Shown: positions 51,535-60,774 of the stretch, one piece after another
Layout of the letters: the number at the start of each line of letters is the position of its first letter
Numbering within the stretch: position 1 is the stretch's first letter
Assembly (NCBI RefSeq): GCF_000294655.1
Contig: NZ_CAHP01000009.1
Location: 6,059 to 70,058, forward strand
Origin: Magnetospirillum molischianum DSM 120
GTDB taxonomy: Bacteria > Pseudomonadota > Alphaproteobacteria > Rhodospirillales > Magnetospirillaceae
Direction: 5' to 3'
DNA: 64,000 nt
Translations under genes and position numbers: made by a program
The notes under the pieces: generated by a model
Told to the model about the DNA's origin: nothing
What the model saw: the letters and a program-made list of their open reading frames with translations, nothing else
Database searches by the model: none

Positions 51535-53507
51535 TGCGATTCCTCCGGAGACATGCTCCGCGACCAGCGCTTCAGATCGGCTTCGAGGGATGGACCGGCA
51601 GGTTTGCCCAGACGACGGCGATAGACGGCGACGCTTTCCATCACGCGCTGAACGTAATTACGGGTCTCGCCGAACGGGATCATCTCGATCCAGTCGATAA
51701 CGTCGATGTTCGGATCGCGCGGATCTCCGTTTTCCCGAATCCAACGCCGCGCCCGTCCCGGCCCGGCATTATAGGACGCCAGCGCCAGCATGTACGATCC
51801 ATCGAATGAATCGATCAGATTTTCAAGATAGGCCGACCCCAACCGAATGTTGATCGAAGGATCGTTCAACAGGTCGGGATGGAACTTGACGTTGTTGGCC
51901 CGCGCGACCCGCGCTGCCGTGGTGGGAAGAAGCTGCATCAGCCCACGCGCCCCAGCCTGAGATACCACTTCAGGCATGAAGCCGCTTTCTTGACGGATCA
52001 ACGCCAGAACCAGAGCCTTTTCCGGCGTACCGTCCTCGGCGACGAAGCGCGGCACCGGCCACCCCGCCTCGACCAGGGTAACGCCGTCACGATCGGAACG
52101 CCGCGCCACCAGCAGAGCCAGATCGTTGCGGCCCTCGCGGCTGGCCAGCCGCGCCACCAGAACCCGCTCCCCCGGTGTCTGAACGATGTCGTTGAGGCGG
52201 ATGAAGACCGAACGCAGCAGGTCGTCCTCGTCCAGATCAAGCAATATCCGCGCCCCCGCGACGATATCGCGGCTGTTGAAGCGGGCGACGTCTTCGGCGG
52301 TCGGCTGAGGATCGTCAGGCAACGGCCAGTGATGCTCGCCCATCCTCGACCCCGCCAACTGACCGTAATAAGTGGTGGGATAGCGGGCGGCACGAGTGAA
52401 CCAGTCCCGCGCGCGGGGATCGCCGACGCTTTCATATCCGCGCCCGGCCCAATAAGCCGCCCTGGCCCGAGCCATCGGATGGCTGGCCCATTCGTGCAGA
52501 CGGATGAAGTGATCCAATGCGGTCACGCGGTCGTCGAGGAAGCGCAAAGCAACCCAACCGGCCAGGAACTCGGCATCGACATAAGCCGAACCGCCTTCCA
52601 GCCCATGATCGGCAGCAGCCTGATAGGCCCGCGACACCAGCCCTTTCTGCAAAGCCCGGCGGGCCAGGATCGCTCGCTCCTGCCACCACAAATCGGGCCG
52701 GACCTTGTTCCGCGACGGATGTGTCAGCAGATCAAGGGCGTCTTCATCCATGTCGTGCTGACGCCGCCAGCGCACTCTTTCGTAGATCAGGCCAGGATCG
52801 TCGCGCAACGAGGGCGGCACCGCCGCCAGCAACGGTTCCGGCTCGCCTTTCCCCGATTGCAGCGCCAGACGGGCATTGGCAACGGCGCGGTGAGCGGGAT
52901 CGACCTTGGACAACATCCGCTGCACCGATGTGTCCTGCCGGTCCCACAGCAGGCGGTCGAGACGACGCCAGTGATCCTCGGGTCGCAATTTCTCGCCAAA
53001 CGCCATCAGGAACTGCCGCTCCTGCTGGGGACCGAAACTTTGCTCGACCCAGGTTTGACGGATCACCTTCAGCGCCGTGTCGGCGCGGCCAGCGGCCTGA
53101 AGCGCCCGAGCATAGGCCATGCCGCCATCGGCGGTGGTGGGAGGATGGGAATCGAACCAGCGGATCACCTCGGCTCCGGGCGTGGCGGCGGTGATGGCCG
53201 CCTCGGCCCGGCGGGTGATCTGCGACAAGAGCGGCCAGTCGGGATTCGCGGCCACGAACGTCGATAGGCTGCGGAAATCCGCATCCGTCCCGCCCGAAGC
53301 GTAATCGACCCAGGTGACCAGACGAGTCAGCACCGGATCGCGCGCCTGACGCGCCAGCCGGAGGGCTTCGTCGAGATGGTCTTTTTTAGCCGCAGCCACC
53401 GCCTGACGGGCGACGGCGCGTTCGCTCGGCGAAATTTCGGCCGCCGAGAGAGGCAGACCGACGGCGAGGCCGACGGAAATCAGCAGGGCGGCAAAAGAGG
53501 AGTTCAC
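51531..53507 (-). CDS. slt: Soluble lytic murein transglycosylase
   Basis: The 658-residue protein has a signal peptide (FAALLISVGLAVGLPLSA), a long helical superhelical domain, and a C-terminal SLT domain with catalytic Glu in ALIRQESGFMPEVVSQAGARGLMQLLP and ASYNAGPGRARRW. It cleaves peptidoglycan glycan strands to 1,6-anhydro products during wall recycling or remodelling. It is the first gene of a three-gene unit with the HAD and coiled-coil genes. Confidence 0.9.
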   Translation of the reverse strand: MNSSFAALLISVGLAVGLPLSAAEISPSERAVARQAVAAAKKDHLDEALRLARQARDPVLTRLVTWVDYASGGTDADFRSLSTFVAANPDWPLLSQITRRAEAAITAATPGAEVIRWFDSHPPTTADGGMAYARALQAAGRADTALKVIRQTWVEQSFGPQQERQFLMAFGEKLRPEDHWRRLDRLLWDRQDTSVQRMLSKVDPAHRAVANARLALQSGKGEPEPLLAAVPPSLRDDPGLIYERVRWRRQHDMDEDALDLLTHPSRNKVRPDLWWQERAILARRALQKGLVSRAYQAAADHGLEGGSAYVDAEFLAGWVALRFLDDRVTALDHFIRLHEWASHPMARARAAYWAGRGYESVGDPRARDWFTRAARYPTTYYGQLAGSRMGEHHWPLPDDPQPTAEDVARFNSRDIVAGARILLDLDEDDLLRSVFIRLNDIVQTPGERVLVARLASREGRNDLALLVARRSDRDGVTLVEAGWPVPRFVAEDGTPEKALVLALIRQESGFMPEVVSQAGARGLMQLLPTTAARVARANNVKFHPDLLNDPSINIRLGSAYLENLIDSFDGSYMLALASYNAGPGRARRWIRENGDPRDPNIDVIDWIEMIPFGETRNYVQRVMESVAVYRRRLGKPAGPSLEADLKRWSRSMSPEESQ

Positions 53508-53813
53508 GGCAAACCTTGACCAGACGTTCCGTTAGGGGGCGTATTCTAAGGGCGCGACGCACAAGGTTTCAAGCCGAAGCACCCACTCTCTCGTCACAGA
53601 GAGCGGTGCGTTACGCGGCGATGCCTTTCCGTATGGTTGAGACCCTCCCTTCCGGCAGGGGGTGCTTCCGCAACATTATTGCGAATTGGATGGGGTTTAG
53701 GTAAGGGACTTGCTTTGTTGCAAGCGCGTTGTCTATTCTGCCGACCCTTGCGTACCTCGCCTACACGATGGCGGTTGCGCGCGGACAGGCAGAGCAAACA
53801 AACGGGACAAGAA
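53508..53813 (+). promoter_or_regulatory. Leader/promoter region of nifJ
   Basis: No gene is evident in 306 bp. It contains an inverted repeat CGCAA-CATTA-TTGCG (53669-53683) and a CTCTCT/AGAGAG pair near 53588-53605. No clear -24/-12 sigma-54 promoter was seen. The nifJ start is preceded by GGGACAAGAA. Confidence 0.4.
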
Positions 53814-56800
53814 ATGACAGAGAGGGCTTTGATCACGGTCGACGGCAACGAGGCTTGCGCGTCGGTAGCTTACCGGGTCAGCGAGGTGGCGGCGATCTAT
53901 CCGATTACGCCATCCTCGACGATGGGCGAGTTGTCCGACCAATGGGCAGCGGAGGGCCGAAAAAACATCTGGGGCCAGATCCCGGAAGTGGCCGAGATGG
54001 AGCACGAGGGTGGTGCTGCCGGCGCAGTCCACGGCGCGTTGCAGGCGGGCGCTCTGGCGACCACCTTCACCGCCAGTCAGGGCCTGCTCCTGATGATCCC
54101 GAACATGTATAAGATCGCAGGCGAACTGACGAGCTTCTGCATGCACGTCACTGCCCGTACCCTTGCAACCCACGCCCTGTCGATCTTTGGCGATCATTCC
54201 GACGTGATGGCCTGCCGCCAGACCGGGTTTGCGATGCTGGCGTCCGGCTCGGTGCAGGAAGCTCACGATCTTGCCGCGATCGCCCATGCCTCGACCCTGC
54301 TGTCGCGGGTTCCGTTCCTGCATTATTTCGATGGTTTCCGCACCTCGCACGAAGTGTCGAAGATCGAGGAACTGACCGACGACGACTTGATGGGCCTGAT
54401 GGACGCCCAGGCGATCGCCGATTACCGCGCCCACGCCCTGTCGCCCGATCATCCGACCATCCGCGGCACGTCGCAGAATCCCGACACCTTCTTCCAGATG
54501 CAGGAAGCCCGCAACGGCTGGTACACCGCCTGTCCCGGCATCGTCCAGGCGCAGATGGACCGCTTTTCCGCCTTGACCGGCCGCTCCTATCACCTGTTCG
54601 ATTATTTTGGCCATCCCGAGGCCGAGCGGGTGATCGTGCTGATGGGTTCGGGGGCCGAGACCGCCCATGAAACCGTCACCGCGCTCGCCGCCAAGGGCGA
54701 GAAAGTTGGCGTGCTGAAGGTCCGGCTGTTCCGTCCCTTCTCCGTCGATTCTTTTGTTTCGGCGCTGCCGCCCTCGACCCGCGCGATCGCCGTGCTCGAC
54801 CGCACCAAGGAATTGGGCGCGATCGGCGAGCCGCTTTATCTCGACGTCGTTGCCGCCCTGCACGAAGCGAAAGCCTCGGGCCTGCGCGCCACTGGTGCCG
54901 CCGACCCGGTCGTGATCGGCGGCCGCTATGGTCTGGCGTCGAAGGAATTCACTCCCGCCATGGTCAAGGCGGTGTTCGACGAACTCGCCAAGGCGACGCC
55001 GAAGCCGCACTTTACCGTCGGCATCAACGATGACGTCACCCATCTCTCGCTGCCGCTCGATCCCGACTTCCGCATCGACCAGCCCCGCGTCAAGCGGGCG
55101 GTGTTCTTCGGCCTGGGCGCCGACGGCACGGTCGGGGCGAACAAGAACTCGATCAAGATCATTGCCGAGAACGCCGGATTCCAGGGCCAGGGCTATTTCG
55201 TCTACGATTCGAAGAAGTCAGGCGCGATCACGATCTCCCACCTGCGCTTCAGCCCCGACCCGATCCAGTCGGCCTATCTGCTCGACCAGGCCGATTTCGT
55301 CGCCTGCCATCACTTCGTCTTCCTCGACAAGTATGACGTGCTGACCTATGCCGCGCCGGGCGCGACCTTCCTGCTCAACTCGCCCTATGACAAGGACGAG
55401 GTGTGGGACCACCTCCCCCGCGAGGTCCAGGAAGAAATCATCGCCAAGAAGCTCAAGCTGCATGTGATCGATGCTCGTAAGGTGGCTTTGGCCGCTGGCA
55501 TGGGCAATCGCATCAACACCATCATGCAGACCTGCTTCTTCGCCCTGTCGGGTGTTCTGCCGCGCGACGAAGCGATCGCCCACATCAAAGAGGCGATCGA
55601 AAAGACCTATGGCCGCAAGTCGGAAAAGCTGGTCGCCAAGAACTTCGCCGCGGTCGATGGCACCCTGGAAAACCTCCAGACCGTCATCATCCCCGAACAC
55701 GTCACCGCCAACCGCACCCGTCCGCCGCTGGTACCCAACGATTCGCCTGATTTCGTCAAGCGCGTCACCGCGATGATGCTGGCGAATCAGGGCGACCTTC
55801 TGCCGGTATCGTGCTTCCCGGTCGATGGTGTGTGGCCGACCGGCACCGCCCGGTTCGAGCGGCGCAACATCGCCGCCGAAATCCCGGTGTGGGACGAAGC
55901 CCCCTGCATCCAGTGCAACAAGTGCGCGATGGTCTGCCCCCATGCCGCGATCCGCGCCAAGGTGGTCGAACCCGAGGCGCTGGCCAACGCTCCGGCCAGC
56001 CTGAAGCACGCCGATTATCGCGGCAGCGAGTTCAAGGGGCAGACCTATCTGCTTCAGGTCGCTCCCGAGGATTGCACCGGCTGCACCCTCTGTGTCCAGG
56101 TCTGCCCCGGCAAGGATAAGAAGGATCCGTCCCGCCGTGCCCTGCGCATGGAAGACAAAATTCCGCTGCTTGAAGCCGAAGTGGCGAATTGGGATTACTT
56201 CTTGACCCTGCCCGAGGTCGATAAGGCCAAGCTGGGCGCTCCCACCGTCAAAACCGCCCAGTTGCTTCAGCCGTTGTTCGAATTCTCGGGCGCCTGCCTG
56301 GGCTGTGGCGAAACTCCGTATCTGAAGCTGATGTCCCAGTTGTGGGGCGACCGGCTGATGATCGCCAACGCCACCGGCTGCTCGTCGATCTATGGCGGCA
56401 ACCTGCCCACCACCCCCTACACTCAGAACGCGGCCGGACGTGGCCCGGCCTGGGCCAACTCGCTGTTCGAGGACAATGCCGAATTCGGCTTTGGCTTCCG
56501 CCTCGCTCTCGACAGCCACAAGGAACATGCCAAGCTGCTGCTCTCCGCCCTGGCGGCGGAAGGCAAGCTGCCCGAGCGGCTGGTCACCGAGATCGCCCAC
56601 GCTGTTCAGGACACCGAAGTCGCCGTCGATGCCCAGCGCGCCCGTATCGAAGATCTGCGCCGCATCCTGGCCGGACTCGACGATTCCAAGGCCCGCCGTC
56701 TGGAACAGGTCGCCGATTATCTGGCCGAAAAGGTGGTCTGGATCGTCGGTGGCGACGGATGGGCTTATGACATCGGCTATGGCGGCCTTGACCACATCTT

Positions 56801-57404
56801 CGCCTCGGGTCGCAACATCAACATCCTGGTGATGGATACCGAAGTGTATTCCAACACGGGCGGCCAGCAGTCCAAGGCCACCCCGATCGGGGCCTCGGCC
56901 AAGTTCGCCACCGCCGGAAAGTCGCTGCCGAAGAAAGATCTCGGGATGATGGCGATGGCCTATGGAGACGTTTACGTCGCCAATGTCGCCTTCGGTGCCC
57001 GCGATGTGCAGACCGTTCGTGCCTTCCAGGATGCCGTCGCTTACCCCGGCGTCTCCCTGATTGTCGCCTACTCTCACTGCATCGCCCACGGCTACGACCT
57101 GTCGCATGGTCTCGACCAACAGAAGATGGCGGTAGAGACCGGATACTGGCCGCTGTACCGCTGGGATCCGCGCAAGTTCGGCAGCGACGAAAACCCGCTG
57201 ACCCTCGACTCGAAGGATCCGTCTTCGAACCTCGCCGACTTCATGAAGGCCGAGGCCCGGTTCCAGATGGTCGAGCGTGCCGACCCCGAGCGTTACAAGG
57301 GGCTGGTCCACAGCGCCGAAGACGCGATCCGGCGTCGCTTCGCCCTGCTGCGCCGCTTTGCCGGCCTGCCCGAAGTGCCGACCAGTCGCGACGCCGCCGA
57401 GTAA
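53814..57404 (+). CDS. nifJ: Pyruvate:ferredoxin (flavodoxin) oxidoreductase
   Basis: This single-chain enzyme of 1196 residues oxidises pyruvate to acetyl-CoA and CO2 with ferredoxin or flavodoxin. The N-terminal alpha domain has AAIYPITPSSTMGELSDQWAAEG, then gamma (FFGLGADGTVGANKNSIK), a 2[4Fe-4S] domain (CIQCNKCAMVCP, CTGCTLCVQVCP), and a C-terminal TPP beta domain (CLGCGETPYLKL, GWAYDIGYGGLDHIFASG, TEVYSNTGGQQSKATP). Domains are in the family order. The start at 53814 follows an SD-like GGGACAAG. A strong terminator ends it. Confidence 0.95.
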   Translation: MTERALITVDGNEACASVAYRVSEVAAIYPITPSSTMGELSDQWAAEGRKNIWGQIPEVAEMEHEGGAAGAVHGALQAGALATTFTASQGLLLMIPNMYKIAGELTSFCMHVTARTLATHALSIFGDHSDVMACRQTGFAMLASGSVQEAHDLAAIAHASTLLSRVPFLHYFDGFRTSHEVSKIEELTDDDLMGLMDAQAIADYRAHALSPDHPTIRGTSQNPDTFFQMQEARNGWYTACPGIVQAQMDRFSALTGRSYHLFDYFGHPEAERVIVLMGSGAETAHETVTALAAKGEKVGVLKVRLFRPFSVDSFVSALPPSTRAIAVLDRTKELGAIGEPLYLDVVAALHEAKASGLRATGAADPVVIGGRYGLASKEFTPAMVKAVFDELAKATPKPHFTVGINDDVTHLSLPLDPDFRIDQPRVKRAVFFGLGADGTVGANKNSIKIIAENAGFQGQGYFVYDSKKSGAITISHLRFSPDPIQSAYLLDQADFVACHHFVFLDKYDVLTYAAPGATFLLNSPYDKDEVWDHLPREVQEEIIAKKLKLHVIDARKVALAAGMGNRINTIMQTCFFALSGVLPRDEAIAHIKEAIEKTYGRKSEKLVAKNFAAVDGTLENLQTVIIPEHVTANRTRPPLVPNDSPDFVKRVTAMMLANQGDLLPVSCFPVDGVWPTGTARFERRNIAAEIPVWDEAPCIQCNKCAMVCPHAAIRAKVVEPEALANAPASLKHADYRGSEFKGQTYLLQVAPEDCTGCTLCVQVCPGKDKKDPSRRALRMEDKIPLLEAEVANWDYFLTLPEVDKAKLGAPTVKTAQLLQPLFEFSGACLGCGETPYLKLMSQLWGDRLMIANATGCSSIYGGNLPTTPYTQNAAGRGPAWANSLFEDNAEFGFGFRLALDSHKEHAKLLLSALAAEGKLPERLVTEIAHAVQDTEVAVDAQRARIEDLRRILAGLDDSKARRLEQVADYLAEKVVWIVGGDGWAYDIGYGGLDHIFASGRNINILVMDTEVYSNTGGQQSKATPIGASAKFATAGKSLPKKDLGMMAMAYGDVYVANVAFGARDVQTVRAFQDAVAYPGVSLIVAYSHCIAHGYDLSHGLDQQKMAVETGYWPLYRWDPRKFGSDENPLTLDSKDPSSNLADFMKAEARFQMVERADPERYKGLVHSAEDAIRRRFALLRRFAGLPEVPTSRDAAE

Positions 57405-57439
57405 TCGGCTAAGGCATGTGAGCCTTAAATAAACGGAAA

Positions 57440-57472
57440 CCCCCTCTTCCATCGATGGAAGAGGGGGTTTTT
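57440..57472 (+). terminator. Intrinsic terminator after nifJ
   Basis: Stem CCCCCTCTTCCAT / ATGGAAGAGGGGG with a very short loop, followed by five T. Confidence 0.9.
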
Positions 57473-57501
57473 GTTTGGCCTAGTCAAAGTCAGAAGGATC
57501 T

Positions 57502-58167
57502 TTAGCCCTCGGCATACCAGCGAACGAAGAACGTCTCGTCGCCTTCTTCACGGACAGCCATCGTCGGACAGCCATCGGTATCGATCAGCCCCATCTCGGA
57601 TAGCCACCGTACCACCTTGCGGAAATGAGCGACGTTGTGAAGGTTGGCACCGCCTTCCATCCAGTTCTGTTCAAGGAAGGCGAGCACGGCGGGATGACCC
57701 AGTTCGGCCTCCCAGAGAATGCCGAGCAGCGAACAGAGTCCTTCCTCAACATCGCGTTCGGGCAGGAATAGGCTTTGCACCGCGTCCGCCTCGTCCTTAC
57801 GGCCGGTTTCCGGTCCGGCTCCCAGACCGAAATCGTAGACCTTGCGCCGGGCAGGAGCGGCAAGCTGATAGTGGCCGATCTCATGCACCAGCACGCTGGG
57901 CTCGATCCGAATCGCGACCGAGGTGCCATCCCAAGTGAAGTGATCGGCTGGCGACATATCAAGAATGCCAAAGCCGAAGCGACGGCACAGATCGACTGCT
58001 TGCGACAGTTGATCAGGATCGGTCGAGAGGGTGAGCAGATCGCCCTCGGGCCGCAGCGCGGTGACGCGGGCGAATACCGAACGGGCAAGCGGGTCGTCCA
58101 CCAGGGCGCGATCAAAATCGGCGGCGAGGCGGTCGAGGGTGGCGTGGTCTAGGGGCGTGAGAATCAT
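57502..58167 (-). CDS. HEIGH-motif putative metalloprotein, EpmC-like
   Basis: The 221-residue protein has a zinc-type HEIGHYQLAAPARRKVYDFG segment (about residues 93-112), resembling the HE-AHW--AG--RR---DYG pattern of the elongation factor P hydroxylase EpmC (YfcM). No signal peptide or membrane helix is visible. The N-terminal half (LRPEGDLLTLSTDPDQL) has no recognised domain. EpmC acts on beta-lysylated EF-P; epmA/B and efp are not in this window, so function is tentative. It converges on nifJ. Confidence 0.5.
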   Translation of the reverse strand: MILTPLDHATLDRLAADFDRALVDDPLARSVFARVTALRPEGDLLTLSTDPDQLSQAVDLCRRFGFGILDMSPADHFTWDGTSVAIRIEPSVLVHEIGHYQLAAPARRKVYDFGLGAGPETGRKDEADAVQSLFLPERDVEEGLCSLLGILWEAELGHPAVLAFLEQNWMEGGANLHNVAHFRKVVRWLSEMGLIDTDGCPTMAVREEGDETFFVRWYAEG

Positions 58168-58240
58168 AGCGGGCTTTTACCCGAAGCTCTTGTCGCGATC
58201 CAGCCGTAAGACTGGTGGCAGAATCGACTTTGGAACGTCG

Positions 58241-58266
58241 CCCCCCTTGACCGGAGTCGGGGGGGA
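58241..58266. other. GC-rich hairpin upstream of murA
   Basis: CCCCCC-TTGAC-CGGA-GTC-GGGGGG, 55 bp before the murA start. The function is unknown; it could be a leader structure. Confidence 0.3.
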
Positions 58267-58320
58267 GGTCTAAACGGGGCGTCTCGCTCACCCCGCTTTC
58301 GTCAAGGAACAGATTCGATC

Positions 58321-59619
58321 ATGGACAGGATCCGCATTATCGGCGGCACGCCGCTTCGGGGAGCGATCACCATTGGCGGCGCGAAAAACGCCGCGTTGAC
58401 GCTGATGCCGGCCTGTCTGCTGACCGAAGAGACGTTATCTCTGTCGAATCTGCCCCATTTGGTCGATATCACCACGATGGCGAATCTGCTGGCCCAGCAT
58501 GGGGTCGAGATGCTGCTGAACGGCGCTTCGGCGGATGGCGGCCATACCGGCCGGGTCCTGGATCTGACCGCAGCGACGATCAGCAACACCACCGCACCCT
58601 ACGATCTGGTCCGCAAGATGCGGGCAAGCGTGCTCGTTCTCGGGCCTCTGCTGGCGCGTGTGGGGCAGGCGCGGGTCTCGCTGCCGGGCGGTTGCGCCAT
58701 CGGCACCCGTCCGGTCGATCTGCACCTGAAAGCGCTGGAGCAGATGGGGGCCAAGATCGCGCTGGAGGGCGGCTATATCGTCGCCAGCGTGAACGGACGC
58801 CTGAAGGGGGCCGACATCGTTTTCCCCCAGGTTACCGTCGGCGGCACCGAAAACATCATGATGGCCGCGACCCTGGCAGAGGGCGAGACGGTGATCTCGA
58901 ACGCCGCGCGCGAGCCGGAAGTCGCCGATCTGGCGCATTGCTTGGTGGCGATGGGGGCGAAGATCGACGGGATCGGCACCAGTATCCTGCGGATACAGGG
59001 AGTCGATCGACTGCACGGAGCGAACTACTCGGTGGTGCCTGACCGGATCGAGACCGGGTCCTACGCCATCGCCGCCGCGATCACACGAGGCGACATCGAA
59101 CTGATCGGCGCGCGTCCAGATCTGATGGATGCGGTAACCAAAGTGCTGATCGAGGCGGGCGTCCTGGTCGAATTGACCCCGCGCGGGATGAGAATCGCGG
59201 CCGAAGGGCGCGAAATTCGTGGCGTCGATATCATGACCGAACCTTATCCCGGCTTTCCCACCGACATGCAGGCCCAGTTGATGGCGCTGATGGCGACCGC
59301 CTCGGGCGCGTCGATGATGACGGAAACGATTTTCGAAAACCGCTTCATGCATGTCCCTGAAATGACTCGGATGGGGGCGCGCATCAACGTCCATGGCGCG
59401 TCGGCAATCGTGCGAGGCGTGCCCCGCCTGTCGGGAGCCGAGGTGATGGCGACCGATCTGCGCGCCTCGATCTCGCTGATCCTGGCGGCGTTGGCCGCCG
59501 AGGGCGAAACCATCGTCAACCGGGTCTATCACCTTGACCGGGGCTATGAGCGGGTCGAAGAGAAGCTTGCCGCCTGCGGTGCGCGGATCGAACGGCTGAA
59601 AGGGTCCGCCGCCGAATAG
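58321..59619 (+). CDS. murA: UDP-N-acetylglucosamine 1-carboxyvinyltransferase
   Basis: The 432-residue enzyme transfers enolpyruvate from PEP to UDP-GlcNAc, the first step of peptidoglycan synthesis. It has GGAKNAAL near the start, the active-site Cys in [17 protein letters not shown] (fosfomycin target), and [13 protein letters not shown]. Its Lys and Arg contacts are in GAKNA and RMGA. Length is usual. Confidence 0.95.
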   Translation: MDRIRIIGGTPLRGAITIGGAKNAALTLMPACLLTEETLSLSNLPHLVDITTMANLLAQHGVEMLLNGASADGGHTGRVLDLTAATISNTTAPYDLVRKMRASVLVLGPLLARVGQARVSLPGGCAIGTRPVDLHLKALEQMGAKIALEGGYIVASVNGRLKGADIVFPQVTVGGTENIMMAATLAEGETVISNAAREPEVADLAHCLVAMGAKIDGIGTSILRIQGVDRLHGANYSVVPDRIETGSYAIAAAITRGDIELIGARPDLMDAVTKVLIEAGVLVELTPRGMRIAAEGREIRGVDIMTEPYPGFPTDMQAQLMALMATASGASMMTETIFENRFMHVPEMTRMGARINVHGASAIVRGVPRLSGAEVMATDLRASISLILAALAAEGETIVNRVYHLDRGYERVEEKLAACGARIERLKGSAAE

Positions 59620-59639
59620 GGCAAAAAGGCTTCCTCCAT

Positions 59640-59675
59640 GGACAGGCGGATGATACTGACCTGTCCCTTTTTTCT
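59640..59675 (+). terminator. Intrinsic terminator after murA
   Basis: Stem GGACAGG / CCTGTCC, 13-nt loop, C and then six T. Confidence 0.8.
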
Positions 59676-59732
59676 TAAAATATATCCAAGGAGGGGTTGC
59701 GGGAACCAGGATGGCTCGGGCATCGTCCGGGC

Positions 59733-60653
59733 ATGGTCCCCTCCCCTCCCCCCGCTTCTTCCGCCCGCACCCGCGAAGGCGTCTTTTTCGCTCTGGCCTG
59801 CTATGGCTCGTGGGGAATGTTCCCTGCGTTCTGGAAAATGGTGGCAACCGTACCACCCGCCGAGGTGCTCGCCCACCGTATCTTGTGGTCGTTGCTGTTC
59901 GTCGTCTTCCTGATCTGGCGCGAACGACGCTTCGACGAATTGCGGCTTCTCGTGAATTCCAAACGCCGCCTTTTGGTGCTGACCGCCTCGACTCTGTGCA
60001 TCAGCATCAACTGGCTGGTGTTCATTGCAGCGGTGTCCGGCGGCAACGTGCTGGAAGCCAGCATGGGGTATTTTCTCAACCCCCTGATCAACGTCGCCTT
60101 GGGCGTCCTGGTCCTGAAAGAACGACTGCGGCCGCTGCAATGGCTGGCGGTCGCCCTGGCAGTCGTCGGCGTGGCCGAACCGATGCTGATCGCCGGAGAT
60201 CAACCGCCCTGGCTGGCAATCCTGCTGGCGGTCTCGTTCGGCATCTATGGACTGCTGCGCAAGCAACTCCCCGCAGTGGCACCGCTGACCGGACTGACGA
60301 TCGAGACCGGGTTGATGGCACCGCTGGCGCTGGCCTACCTGATCTGGCGGGGAATGTCGGGAGACCCATTGTTCGGCGGTTCGCCCGAATTGGCGGCGGC
60401 ACTGATCGCGGGCGGTCCCGTCACCGCCCTCCCCCTGCTGTGGTTCGCCGCCGCCGCGATGCGACTGCGCTATGCCACGCTGGGCTTCTTCCAGTACGTC
60501 GCCCCGACCGGCCATTTTCTGCTGGCGGTGTTGGCTTTTGGCGAGGTTCCCGGACCGCACACAATGGTCACTTTTGCCTGCATCTGGGCCTCGATCGCAC
60601 TGTATTCACTCGAAAGCTGGCGTCACCACACCCGCAGCGCGACAGAGGCATGA
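59733..60653 (+). CDS. rarD: RarD/EamA-family transporter
   Basis: The 306-residue protein has about ten membrane helices and the RarD-type segments FALACYGSWGMFPAFWKMV, AHRILWSLLFVVFL and ASMGYFLNPLINVALGVLVLKERL, with GFFQYVAPTGHFLLAV in the second repeat. RarD has been linked to chloramphenicol sensitivity, but substrate is unknown. The start at 59733 gives the usual N terminus. Its 3' end touches the first NrdR box. Confidence 0.85.
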   Translation: MVPSPPPASSARTREGVFFALACYGSWGMFPAFWKMVATVPPAEVLAHRILWSLLFVVFLIWRERRFDELRLLVNSKRRLLVLTASTLCISINWLVFIAAVSGGNVLEASMGYFLNPLINVALGVLVLKERLRPLQWLAVALAVVGVAEPMLIAGDQPPWLAILLAVSFGIYGLLRKQLPAVAPLTGLTIETGLMAPLALAYLIWRGMSGDPLFGGSPELAAALIAGGPVTALPLLWFAAAAMRLRYATLGFFQYVAPTGHFLLAVLAFGEVPGPHTMVTFACIWASIALYSLESWRHHTRSATEA

Positions 60654-60699
60654 CCCTATATATTGTGTAAAAACCTGTTGATAACCTAGATATTGACCG
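60653..60699. promoter_or_regulatory. nrdR box: Pair of NrdR boxes upstream of nrdJ
   Basis: Box 1 ACCCTATATATTGTGT (60653-60668) and box 2 ACCTAGATATTGACCG (60684-60699) both match the NrdR consensus, roughly ACACNATATATTGTGT. Their starts lie 31 bp apart, the three-turn spacing required for cooperative NrdR binding. They precede nrdJ by about 75 bp. NrdR itself is not in this window. Confidence 0.8.
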
Positions 60700-60774
60700 A
60701 CGCGGCCGATCCGGCATAGGATGGCCTCCGCCGGGGCTTTTCCCCGTCCCCCCCTACCACACGAAGGAAAAGCC

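Noticed and set aside
53690-53740. Sigma-54 (-24/-12) promoter before nifJ
   Set aside because: GGGACTTGC...TTGCA was considered, but the GG to GC distance is not the required ten bases.
55218-57452. 744-residue minus-strand open frame opposite nifJ
   Set aside because: It lies wholly within well-supported NifJ domains and crosses the nifJ terminator; no domain was recognised.
60654-60774. Cobalamin riboswitch before nrdJ
   Set aside because: The 121-bp leader is too short for a B12 riboswitch and shows no B12-box-like sequence; NrdR boxes explain its regulation better.
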